Below are positions 53,469 to 64,000 of a DNA stretch of 64,000 nt, piece by piece. The stretch is from Megalonaias nervosa (lineage: Eukaryota; Mollusca; Bivalvia; Unionida; Unionidae). Position 1 is the first letter of the stretch, and every line of letters begins with the position of its first letter. The notes under the pieces are model-generated. The model saw nothing but the letters and a program-made list of their open reading frames with translations, had not been told where the DNA came from and did not search any database. Both the position numbers and the translations under genes were made by a program. The DNA is taken from contig JAECUM010003676.1 in the NCBI GenBank assembly GCA_016617855.1, positions 62,001-126,000 of the forward strand, in the 5' to 3' direction.

Positions 53469-56400
53469 TATTGCATCTTCTAGAAAAATTTATAATATTT
53501 TAACAAAGTTCTTCACAGAAGCCTTTTAAAATCCTGCAATAACTTGTCTGTAAATCAGTGTACTTATTGTTATTTCTCCAAAATGTGAGTGTGCCCTCAA
53601 AGTGAAATAGAAGGCAAAGTCATAAATAGGTGATGAATAAAACAGAGCAATATAACAGAGATTAAACTGCTGTTCATAATTAGGATTTTTAAAAATGAGG
53701 AAGAAAAAAATACCCATTATAATCATAAATAAATGTTAATCTGATATCTGCTTAGATGCAACATTTTCTCATGAACTGTCTATGAAGTCCAAAAGATTTT
53801 ATTGTATTTCCAAGTCAGGCAATTTTGAACATATAGGCCATGGTAATAATAAGTATTCCATAAAACATGACAGAAACTTTAATTATAGTGATCATGAACT
53901 GAATACCACAATTTTTAAAGCCAACATTTACTGGATGGACAAAATCTGAAAGGTAACATACTTAATTCTCTACTAGAAAGGTATCTGGATAGTATTCAAC
54001 TGCCAGATACAGTTAATATTCTTTTTCCGACAGCATAAATTTCAAACCATTCTTTTATCCTTTAAAGCCAACAGTATGCATTAATGTAACTTCCAAACTA
54101 TGCCATCTGAATATTATAAACAAAGTATTTTTTCACAAAAATACCTGCTAGAAGCAGTAAAAGTTAAATCTGCCTATTATGGATGCTCAAGCTATGAAAA
54201 ATCTGGCAGGCTGAGGTTAGAAACAAAAGTGATAAAAAGAAAATAGGTTCGTAAAATTTGTTCTTGACTACTGGAGCCTGTGTCCTTGATGCATATTTGA
54301 CTGTTCCAGCAGTTTTCACTTTTGGCTTATTATCAAGTCATGTAAATACTGAAACAAAAAACTGCATATGAATTAGCTGTAAACTTTAGCTTTGCACAAA
54401 AATACACTAAACATTAAAAGTTTTCCAAGTCTTTGATGTCACTCCACTGACAGGTGAAGTGCTGAAATTTTGTGTTCAAATATAGAGTGGTGTTTGCTGG
54501 CATACATGTCATAACTAAGGACCCATAAAAATGTGTGACTTGCAGAGGTCTATAGTCCCTTTGCAGTTTATTATTAGTCCCTTTATGTCCCATATCTATA
54601 GCCATCAGAAATTCCTATTCTGTCCACTGTCATTTGGGGACTGTATTAAGACTCTTCTTAAATCAGTCACATATCAGTTCTTTCCTCATATTCATTTTTA
54701 CCAGGGTCCAATGATGTAACTTGAGGGAGTCATTTCAGTCAGCTATATGAAGTCCCTTTGCAGTACATAAAGTTTCAAACATTGGCTATATCAAATGTCC
54801 CCCTGCAGACCCATCTGAATGTCTTTCCGAGATAAATTACAGTCCCTCTGCAGTATATTAACAAATATTTATTATGTGCATATAGGATCAGTCCAATGAC
54901 AGCCTTTCAGAAGTCTGTTTGATGTCTCCATTGACAATCAAAACAATATTAATTTTGAGAGTTTAATCATTTGTGTACCATAATTTTACAACTTTTGCAG
55001 TAAATACAGGACTATTTTAGTACACTATCTGTATATTCTGAATATGTACCCCCATAAGACTGATAATATTTAAATTTATTAAATTAAATTAAATTTATAC
55101 GTATTTGCTTTAATTATAATCCAATAGGCTGATAATATTTTTCTTAAAAATTTGCTGCCTCAGCTTTAAGAGCGATACTATGGAAGAAAGCTACACTTAG
55201 TTTATATTGAACAGTTAATATTAGGTTTTGCCACAAAAAAATTTCAGTTAGAAAAAGTCATTTATCCACAAATAGCCCATTCTATGCAGAAGTTTAAATA
55301 TAGCTCCACTGAAAGCCACTAATTTTTTTCTTGCATCTGTGATGTTACATTATTAACAGTAAATAAGTAAATAATCTCTAAAGAATTCATTCAGAACACA
55401 AAATGACTATTTACAATATCATAACTGAAAATATTTTTCTCAACACATTATGAAGAACATATTTCTTTCTAAGTCCATTATTGGTTGGTGAATGATGAAC
55501 TTTGTGTAATTTACACAAATATTGAGAAAAAAGGAATTTATTTCAGACAATTATTCAAATTTCCCAAATGTTACAAAGTAAGGGGAGATCATTATTACTG
55601 TTCCTGTCTTGTGTATCTCGGACCATGTCATGCACAAGATCTTTGGTCTATCCTGTACAATTCTAGAATACAGTTGCATTTTAATGATAAAAAACAAATA
55701 AAAATTTTTAATTTATGACCACTGATGATCTACCATCCTTATGTTTCTACAACCATATTTCAAAGTCAGGATTAAAAAATATAGTAAAGTAACAATGTAA
55801 ACTGCCAAGAATTTAAAGTAAATCCCACATCAGCATAATGGCTATTTGGTGTAATGTTCTAAAATGTAAATATAAAGAATTGCACAAAAACCTTCAGGAA
55901 GATAAATCCTTCCAAATAAATGATAACATCAAAGTACTAGAAGGTAATGGATGTGTGTATTAGTCTTTAGCAGCATATCAACACAATTGTGGCTATATGG
56001 TGCCATCTAAAAGTGAAGTTCTACAAATATAAAAATGAAGAATTGCACAGAACATTTAGCAACATAAACCCTTCTAAATAAATGTAAACATGAGGTAAAA
56101 CAAGAAGAGATATAAACATAAAAAAAATTTTAAATTCTGCCAAAGGTGTATAAAATAACGATGAAGGTAACAATTAAAATCAATTAAAATAGTTACTACA
56201 AGGAAAAAAGAAAAGACCTTAAAATGTAAAAGGTAGAGATGACAGCAGTTTGTAAAATGTATACAAAAATAAAAGATAAAGGTAAAAAAAAAATATAAAA
56301 GTCTAAAAATAAAGGGTCAAAATTGGTTATATACCAGTCCAAGATTTTCTCTGTCAGTACATGATCAAGCATTTCCTTAGATGAGCTCACACAAAACAAA

Positions 56401-58434
56401 CTTCTGTTGCAAGGAGTGAAAGTCCATACACTCTTCAGCAACATGTTCCACTATCAGTGGACACTGACAGGGTATGCACTATGATTAAGGTTACCCTTCT
56501 GTAGGTATGCACAAGTCGGGTACGTGTGTCCTATACGTGGTCAAAACATTATCACCTCAACTCGGCAATGTGGTCTATATGAGGGCTGCCAATCTCCATT
56601 TATGGGTCCTATAGTATTAAGTTAATTTGCACAGTTTTCATCCCACATGTTTTGCTAAAAAAAAAAAAAAAAAAATCAAAAAACAAAAACTTAATAGAAA
56701 AATATTTAAAAACCCTTGATTGTTTTGCATACAGTATGATTATGTATGACACAGGAGAACATCTGAATAATATTAAATGTATTGTCCTGTAGATGAATTT
56801 CTAAAGTAATAAAAAGATTAAAATAAATCTTTTTATCAAGAGTTTAAATCTAATCTGATAACTTTATTATTTTCATAATGTTTTCTGTGTAAGCTGGCAG
56901 TATAATTTTTAATAAATAAGATTTTTAGAGTCTTGTCTAATTCATCCATTATTTCTTTTTTCTTTTCACAGTGCCATAATTGGAAACAATTTTTAAAAAG
57001 TCATCCATAAATAGACTCTATCTGACAATTACCTAAAACTGACTTTTTAGTGGCAAGAATTTGTTGTAAAATTAGTTTTGATCACAGTTTTCTGATCTGT
57101 CAACAAAAATTTATAATGATTTCTGCTGACCATTCCTTTATTTTATATAAATCCCTATATTTTTATAGATTATTTCAATACAAGGAACAGTGAATTGTTA
57201 TGATGGTTTTCTTATATTTCAATTATTATTTTCAAATAAATGGCCAGGCTGTGTGCTCAGGAGCTAAAGAATGGATTTTTCAATTGGTAACATTTGCATG
57301 TCATTATCCCCATTAATTTTGATAAGTGCCCAATAAATTTGCCATATTTGTCCCAATGTTTCTTTTAGACTAACAGCCCTGTAAAATCTATAATTTTGTT
57401 TTGAAAGAAAATAAACATGGATGCCCCCACCCCTTAATCCTGACTGGTTAAAACTGTTAAAATAACACAGTTCCTTTTAGTGCTCTTACAGTTCCAAATA
57501 TTGCTTTACATTGGCAATACAATGTCGTAGCACTTCTGCAGTCCTCTAATTAATCAGGCATCCCTCTGAGGCCCACTTTGGTAAATTGTGTCCCGAGGCC
57601 TAAGCAAAGTTCCATTTTCATACCATATCTTAATATATGAAAATACAGTCTCTCTGAGGTTACAAATGACTGAGATGAAGTCCCTTAAGTCTGTTAGAAT
57701 TTCATATGTACAATACAATTTGCATGATGTTCCTTTCCAGTCTCCATGCAACCTGGACTCAAAAATAGCTGGGGATTGTGCATAAATTATTTATGTTCAT
57801 GTCAAATCATTTGTACATCTAACCTTACTCATTTTGTCTGTGTCTGATGTTATTCTGCCCATGCCACAATTGTTTCCCATTCAAAAAGTTTGACATTGGA
57901 GACAACTGTGGTTGGCAAAATAATTATAAAACAGTGACTACATGAGTTAGGCGATGCAAAATAAGTACGTAACAAAAAGATACATGACTGAGCTAATGAT
58001 TTCTTCAAGTCACACATTTCCATACATCTTTGGTTATGAAATAATAGTTTGACAAATTAACTGAAACCTTGGCACTCCCAAAGAAAATATTAGTTCTAAC
58101 GGCAGTACATTAACTTGTAAAAAAAATCCAAGTAGCTTTTTAATTCATGACCTTTTCACATGTTGAAACTGTTTTATGTCAGTTAGAAAAAGAAAAAAGA
58201 GAGAACTGAAAAGAAACAGTTTAAATATTTTTGAGTTAAACGAGAAATCAGTAATTCTGACAATCTGATGGGACCACAGTTTGAATGGTTTTTAACTTTT
58301 CAGCTTAACTATCTGTTACATTCAATCTGTAACATTTTAAATGTAATAATGCCAGAATGGCTCTTTGGAATTCACATACAAAAGCTGCAATGGTTGTATT
58401 CCCATCCACATGGAACAGACTGTACACTGCAGAT
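53469..58434. other. intergenic or 3' flank, no gene recognised
   Basis: Mostly AT-rich. agtccctttgcagtNtat recurs at about 54550, 54745 and 54838 and may mark an old tandem repeat. A poly(A) run is at about 56658-56676. A 77-codon plus frame at 55485-55718 is not supported by any motif. Confidence 0.4.
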
Positions 58435-58542
58435 TCAGGCACTGTCCATCAACTCCAAAAGATCGTCACCTCCACTGGGGCTTCTGTTCTCCTCAACTGT
58501 CAACTCACCCATGATGCGACTAAGTTCCTCGTTCTTCTTTTT
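58435..58542 (-). CDS. candidate terminal exon of an unidentified minus-strand gene
   Basis: After the acceptor tttgaaactttgcag (preceded by a T-rich tract), 35 codons read KKKNEELSRIMGELTVEENR then SPSGGDDLLELMDSA, ending in TGA at 58437-58435. The acidic/coiled-coil start and DDLLELMD end look like a real protein C-terminus, and the stretch is GC-richer than its surroundings. The protein was not recognised. Earlier exons would lie toward and beyond the right edge; none could be joined with confidence. Length is a whole number of codons in phase 0. Confidence 0.45.
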   Translation of the reverse strand, partial: KKKNEELSRIMGELTVEENRSPSGGDDLLELMDSA

Positions 58543-59059
58543 CTGCAAAGTTTCAAAAGAAATGTCAGAAAATCTTATTGTGTGGATATCAAGTACAATA
58601 AATCATATCTACACGCAAAGAAAATTAAAATCTATATTCCACCATTGTGGAGGCTTTCAGCAGCATATACATAAAACTGATACGTACAAAAAATACCCGT
58701 TGCTAATATTGTTAAGAATGGAGGATATTATAATTATGAAAAGGAACTGTACATAGCAAATCTTTATGGTCATAATAATGATCCACACCTCTTCAATATA
58801 AGTTCTGAACATACATATAGTACTGTATATGGACAAACTTAGCAGTAATTTGCTAGCCTGAGGCTAGTAAATTTTCTTTCAGACAAATAGTTTTCATAAT
58901 TTCAATGGTCAAATGGCTACAAAAATTTAAGTTGTCACAAGACCACATTTTGCAGGAAGGATTAGCAAAGATTCAGTAGGACTGGAAAATGTCTCAGTAT
59001 GTGGGTACTTCTGGCTGCAAAGGAATTCATGTTAAATTCAAGGCCAGAAATTGCTATAG

Positions 59060-59278
59060 GATACTAACCACACCTGCACAACATTTAGTAAACAAGAGAA
59101 AGCCTTTTTGTTGAGACCACCTTTTAGTCTAGATATTAACCAAAGCATCCATGATACTATTGTAACCATCCAAAGAGAGTGGTGGAAAGAAGGGAGATGG
59201 GAAATAATAGCAAATGATTGTCCCAATTCAAATGAAAAATCAATTAAATTTGCACTAGAATTGCAACACACAGATTAA
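59060..59278 (+). other. unexplained coding-like frame (72 codons)
   Basis: Reads FSKQEKAFLLRPPFSLDINQ, then IQREWWKEGRWEIIANDCPN and ends ELQHTD. Protein-like mix but no ATG, splice site or domain that settles it. Confidence 0.2.
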
Positions 59279-59800
59279 TTTTAATCCAAAAGTTAACAGA
59301 CAATAAGAAATACAATATTATCAATACACAAGAGGCACAACTGGGAATGAGATCACACACCTGTCAGAATATGATTAGAGGCAGCCAACAAATCTGGGTT
59401 ACTATGACATTTTTAATATTTCAAGCTCTCTTTTCTATTTTTGTTCAATAGTGAATGGTGAACTGGCAAAACTTGTACAAATTAGAAAAGCTTCCATTCA
59501 GAGATGATTTATTTCAAAATTTGGTCCATACTGGCTCAGAAGCATTTGAGAAGTCTTTTAAAGGTATTTCAATTTTTAAGACATTGGCCAGATCTGATGT
59601 CAGACTGGTTTAATTTTAAACAAATTTGAGTGCTTTTAATGCCAGGATGTTTTTCTGACAAATTTGGTCAAATTATTTTCAGCAAGTTTTTGGAAGTTCA
59701 AGGTTTTTCTGTTGTTAGTAACTGTGACGATATTGTGCACAAATTTGAATGGACTTAATTCTAGGATGATTTCTTTTAAATGTGGTCAAGTTTTGTACAG

Positions 59801-59955
59801 GAGCCACTCAGCTGGTAGAGAATCAGACTCCTAATACACATTTGTAGGTTCAATACTTGCACAGCCAAGCCTGCAGTTAACTCCCAATTCTTCTGCAGGA
59901 TACAACCAATAATGTGTTGAAAGTGCCATTAAACAAAACAATCCCACAACCAACC
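59801..59955 (+). mobile_element. tRNA-derived SINE, second family (S2)
   Basis: The head has box A ctcagctggtagag and box B ggttcaatact, followed by a short body and the tail gtgttgaaagtgccattaaac. The flanks aagttttgtacag (59788-59800) and aaattttgttcag (59956-59968) are a 13-bp duplication with two differences. Head and body differ from family S1; only the ttaaac-type tail is similar. Confidence 0.75.
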
Positions 59956-60167
59956 AAATTTTGTTCAGAGGTTTCTGATATGACATCATTTAATGGGACA
60001 GATTGGAATTGTTTGTACAAAACTGAAAGACCTTTATGCCAGAATGCTTTCTGCAAAATTCCGGTGAACAGTTTTTGAGACATATTTTAAAAGGTATTTC
60101 TGCTTTTAGTAATGGTGGTCATTATTTGATGGTTAACTGGCATCGTCGGTACAAATCTGAAAGGCCT

Positions 60168-60512
60168 TCTTGCTAGAATGCTGTCTGAAAGAACTTCATA
60201 CCAGAATGCTCTGTCTGAAAGGACTTCATGTCAGAATGCTCTGTCTGACTGGACTTCATGCTAGAATGCTGTATATGAATGGACTTCATGCTAGAATGCT
60301 GTATATGAACAGACTTCATGCTAGAATGCTGTATATGAAAGACCTTCATGCTAAAATGTTCTATCTGAAAGAACTTCATCCTAGAATGCTCTATCTGAAA
60401 GGACTTTATGTCAGAATGATCTACCTGAAAGGACCTTGTGCTACACTGCTCAGTACAAGGGGCCTTCATGATAGAATGCACTATCTGAATGGACTTAATG
60501 CAAGGATGCTTT
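60168..60512. repeat. 30-bp minisatellite, about 11 units, open in frame on both strands
   Basis: The unit is about agaatgctNtNtNtgaaagg plus acttcatgct, repeated at a fixed 30-base step. Since 30 is a multiple of three, one plus frame repeats LHARMLYMKG-like decapeptides and one minus frame repeats HSSMKSFHIQ-like decapeptides. No start context or homology suggests either is translated. Confidence 0.93.
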
Positions 60513-60733
60513 CTGTTAAATTTAGTCCAATTCTGGTGAGTGGTATTTTAAGAAAGCTAATTTTTTTTTCAAGTTTATAGTAATGTGGCCATATTTAATA
60601 AATGATTCACATCACTGTATACAAATGAAATGCCTTTAAGGAAGGATGCATCCTGTCAGATTTTGTAAAATGATGTGATAAGATTTTAAGAACAAGTGAT
60701 TTAAAGGTATTGCTCTTTTTTATACCTATGGCC

Positions 60734-60735
<2 letters not shown>

Positions 60736-60792
<57 letters not shown>
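60736..60792. repeat. (AT)n microsatellite
   Basis: About 28 AT dinucleotides. Confidence 0.95.
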
Positions 60793-60794
<2 letters not shown>

Positions 60795-61694
60795 TATAAT
60801 TCCAACTTTAGCTGAAATCAAACAGGCTTTAGTAAGGTTATGCTGTTGAAACCAAAGTTTCGGATGATGGTTAACCAGGGGCCATAAATCTTTTACATGA
60901 TGCAGCTGTATGCTTGAAATCAAACCCTTACAGAGTTACATCAATAAACAAACTTTGTTTTAATATAAATTTTTGGAAGATGTTTAGAAAAAAAACATTA
61001 GAAAATTGAAGCACTACTAAATTCTTAAAGATGATTATATTTTTCTATCTGATCTATATTTGTCAACCAAGAAAAATCATATTTCCTGAACCAACCAGAA
61101 AAGACCAAGAAATTTTGATCCGCTATTTCCTTGGGAACTGAAGCATATATTCATATGGAGGGGACCAAGTATAATTTACTTGGTAAAAATGTTTTTATCA
61201 TGACTGAGAAACTGCAGCATGTGAGCCAATTGTTTTTCATGCACATCACATTTCAACATTAAATTCGAAGATTATCTTATGCTGTCCAGTCTACATCTGA
61301 ACTATATTACAAATCTAAAGAGGATGGATTCATTAGGTAACTGAAATAAAAGTAAAATAACACTGAAGTTAATCTAAGGTGTGGACATATATACATATGG
61401 ACAGATGGATAGATGTAGAGACAGACACACATGTATGCCTAAGAGATCACTATTGTCAATGACAGATCAAACCTGGATTTTATGTATTGAAACACATAAC
61501 ATCCACTCCATAATACCACCTACACAAAAGTTTTAATCAGTTGCAAGAGAAAAGAAACCATTTTCAAATCAAAGAGTCATAAATGCAAAAAATTATAAGT
61601 ATATCCTAATTATGCATGTAAAAAAAACTATAGACCCATACTGTATTAAGATGTCTTTCATTAGACGAAAAGTGTAAAAGTTGAATATACTGTC
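60793..61694. other. non-coding, nothing recognised
   Basis: AT-rich; ends of old repeats with ggacagatggatagatg-like text at about 61400. Confidence 0.4.
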
Positions 61695-61945
61695 ATAGGT
61701 AGGCCTTAATCGAGTAAACTATGTTCCTTGTAAATGTTTTTGTGGTGGTTTGGACAGGTCTTAATCAAGTATGTCCCTTGTCATTGTTTTACTAGGGGAT
61801 GGTCAGGTCTTAATCATATATTCTTTGTCAACATTTTAGTGGAAGATGGAAAGCTCTTAATCAAGTATTTCCCTTGCCAAAGTTTTAGTAGAGGATGGAC
61901 AGGCCCTAGTCAAGTATGTGCCTTGTCAATGTTTTAGTGGAGGCA
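61695..61945. repeat. about 49-bp minisatellite, 5 units
   Basis: agg(t/c)cttaatcaagtatgt recurs at about 61701, 61756, 61805, 61852 and 61901. Each is followed by ccttgtcaatgttttagtgg and aggatggac. Unit length varies between 47 and 55 bases. Confidence 0.9.
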
Positions 61946-62472
61946 TGATGACTTTTGCACTAATCACAAAAGCTGACCTGTGTATCCATGCTGTAGAAAA
62001 ATCATTCAAAATGGAAATATTTTAGTACAACATGTATGCAAATATCTATGTCTGCAACAGAATAAATAAGGTGTCAAAAATTGTACACACATTTCAGCTA
62101 CAAATTATGAGATATTTTGACTTTTATGTATGTCAGACAATTGTATCTTATGCATCTCATCTTTGTAAAACATATTGATTACATTGCTCAGGGTTAGAAG
62201 TGAAAATAAATTTTAAAATCTGAGGACTGTTTTAAGTTAATAGGTTTTTCAAGGTTTTAAATTTTGTTTAGGTTCAATACACAAAGCAGTTACAAGATTT
62301 GTCACCATGGTAAGCAGAAGATTTATTAAAATTGGATAAAGTATGCTTTGATTTTGTTTCTAAATAATAAAATAAAATAATAAAGTGAAAATGAATACTT
62401 AATTAAAAAACAAATACCTGCAAGTGCTAAAAAATTCATGTGCTTTCTCAACTGCTAGGCTAGCCAAAAGAA

Positions 62473-62574
62473 AAACTTTGTGCAAACAAACATTTTTGTG
62501 GGGTTGGGGTAGAACTGTTCCTAAACTTTGTGCAAACAAACATTTTTGTGGGGTTGGGGTAGAGCTGTTCCTAA
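62473..62574. repeat. 50-bp direct duplication, two nearly identical copies
   Basis: aaactttgtgcaaacaaaca followed by tttttgtggggttggggtag appears at 62473 and 62523, exactly 50 bases apart, with one base difference (gaactg versus gagctg). This is a very recent duplication. Confidence 0.97.
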
Positions 62575-64000
62575 TTTTTTCAATTTTTATATTTTTTATT
62601 TATTTAGGTTTCCTTTAGCATTTTTAGACATTGTGATAAATTTCTAAGGTCAAGATGAAAATTTAGTTTTTTCAATAAGGTTTCTGAGGTCCACTTCTAA
62701 CCCCGACTGCATAATAAACATTTCTTGAAGCAATTTTTACAACCACATGAAATTTGTGCTGAACTTTCATGCAAGATTTAGCTGTTTAATTTATTCCTTA
62801 ATAAATGCTGTTAAAGTAAAAAACAAAAGGCATGCAAACATGAACCCATAACTGCCATTTGACAGACCATAAAGTAAAAAAAATGCCTATTTTCTGCACA
62901 GCAGTGTTGCACCTAGACTGCCAAGGGCAGGGATATTGCATTCCCTTTCCTCCGAATTTGTGGGAACACATACAATTTCAAAGGGACCAGGAGAAATACT
63001 AAATAGTTAAATAGTACTTAATGCACTCGTAATAGTAGAACAAAGAAAGAAGTGACAATTATTCGCTTTGAAAGTTTTATCTCTGGTGTCTGTACTGCAC
63101 TATCGTCATTTCATTAAACATGTGTAATATCATTATAGACTGTAAAAAACTGGATTTTTAATCTGGTTCAAAAAGAAAAGAACTGCACTATAAAACTGTC
63201 TGTTCTGAGTCTTGCTCTCATTTAACTTTAGTGTTCACTCTTTATATACCATTGTTTATTATAATGACAGCATTTCACATTTTTATAAACTATTTTTCTT
63301 TCCGAATTAATGAAACACAGACCTTTTTGTCATTAGTTCTGCCTCAAATATATTTTACACTGATCAAAAATCATGCATAGGGGACACACAGGAGTAAAGA
63401 TCTGGGTGTACATTGAACAAAAAGATTGGGGGCATGCATGATCCCATACCTGAGGTGCAACACTACACAAGCAATGAGAGGACTTTAATACCGTTAACTG
63501 GAAACTTCAGTCTGAATCATTTGCAATCGATGTTTTCATGTATAAAATTTCAACTGCTGTGTAAAACGATACTTGTAACAATTTTATTTTTTATAACTTT
63601 CACAAACAAATAGAAAATTAACAAATTCAACCTCAGTGAAATTTAAGGATTAGAACAGTTCATGCTGCTAAGTGCCAACAATTGGAAAATGAAACACATG
63701 GAAGTGTTCCAAAATCATAAATTTACCAAAAATTAACAATGCAGAAATCTCCCTTTATTTAGCATGCTGCAATAATTTTTCATGATGCATCAGATCCCAC
63801 AAAATTTACTGCCTTAATGAAATCCAAATCATTACACTGGTGGATGGCATGTAATTAAAAGATTTATTCTCTACAAATACCAGGTAATCTGGTACCATTT
63901 TTGGTCTGTCCAAGTCAATAAAATGAATTCATTTAATTTAATTTCTTCTAATTCAAAGAAGTGGGCCATAACAGATTTGGTAATCACTACCTCATGCTGC
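62575..64000. other. non-coding right flank
   Basis: No supported exon. Could be intron of the gene whose end may lie at 58435-58542. Confidence 0.35.

Larger units (their letters stand above)
59540..60735. repeat. diverged tandem array hosting a SINE and a 30-bp minisatellite
   Basis: Recurring segments are acaaatNtgaaNNgacttNatgcNaggatg, tttctgNcaaattNggtcaa, and tagtaatNgtggNcat. They occur from about 59630 to 60640 in the same order, giving old units of roughly 130-250 bases. The 30-bp array at 60168 is an expansion of one of these segments. Confidence 0.65.

Noticed and set aside
55485..55718. 77-codon plus-strand frame with C/H residues
   Set aside because: No start context, splice sites or motif; could be chance in AT-rich DNA.
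58268..58756. 162-codon plus-strand frame
   Set aside because: Antisense of the better-supported terminal exon and its flanks; residues are low-complexity (FFFF, LLLF) and match nothing known.

Overview
The window is eukaryotic nuclear DNA from an animal. It is AT-rich, with split genes (mostly GT-AG introns), a CR1/L2-type non-LTR retrotransposon, tRNA-derived SINEs, many MITEs and many short-period tandem arrays. The repeat style (SINE ending TTAAACCC plus AAC repeats, (AT)n tracts, 100-170 bp intronic arrays) suggests a lophotrochozoan, most likely a mollusc. That placement is inference; the species cannot be read from the sequence.

Two genes are well supported, arranged head to head. On the minus strand, bases 6521-37359 carry the first eleven coding exons (657 codons) of SPAG17/PF6, a central-pair protein of motile cilia. 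Exon phases join without a break across all ten introns; one intron uses a GC donor. The rest of SPAG17 lies beyond the left edge or was not recognised. On the plus strand, 37589-38734 is a complete, intronless MECR (mitochondrial trans-2-enoyl-CoA reductase). Only about 230 bp separate the two start codons, so that interval is probably a shared promoter. A small terminal-exon candidate on the minus strand (58435-58542) may be the 3' end of a third gene running off the right edge.

Layout: 1-6520 is the left flank/intron 11, with a 74-bp satellite, foldback MITEs and a 1-kb TIR element carrying a decayed SWIM-like coding fragment. 6521-37359 is SPAG17, whose introns hold a tandem array in almost every case, three full-length or partial TIR elements, two tRNA-SINEs, a broken L2/CR1 element and a MITE nested in another MITE. 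37360-38734 is the promoter and MECR. 38735-41421 is a cluster of CAGGGGTC-ended DNA transposons, two of which hit overlapping target sites. 41422-64000 is mostly gene-poor, with two more SINEs of the same family, a second SINE family, a roughly 2.1-kb element with long inverted repeats, several unexplained coding-like frames and 30-bp and 49-bp minisatellites.

Most interesting points: three DNA transposons sharing CAGGGNTC-like ends and 6-bp target duplications; an 80-bp tandem array that includes the end of SPAG17 exon 9 and its splice donor; an intronic array with a perfect inverted AGGTCA palindrome; and two nested or stacked insertion histories that can be read base by base. No CRISPR, operon or other prokaryotic system is present.
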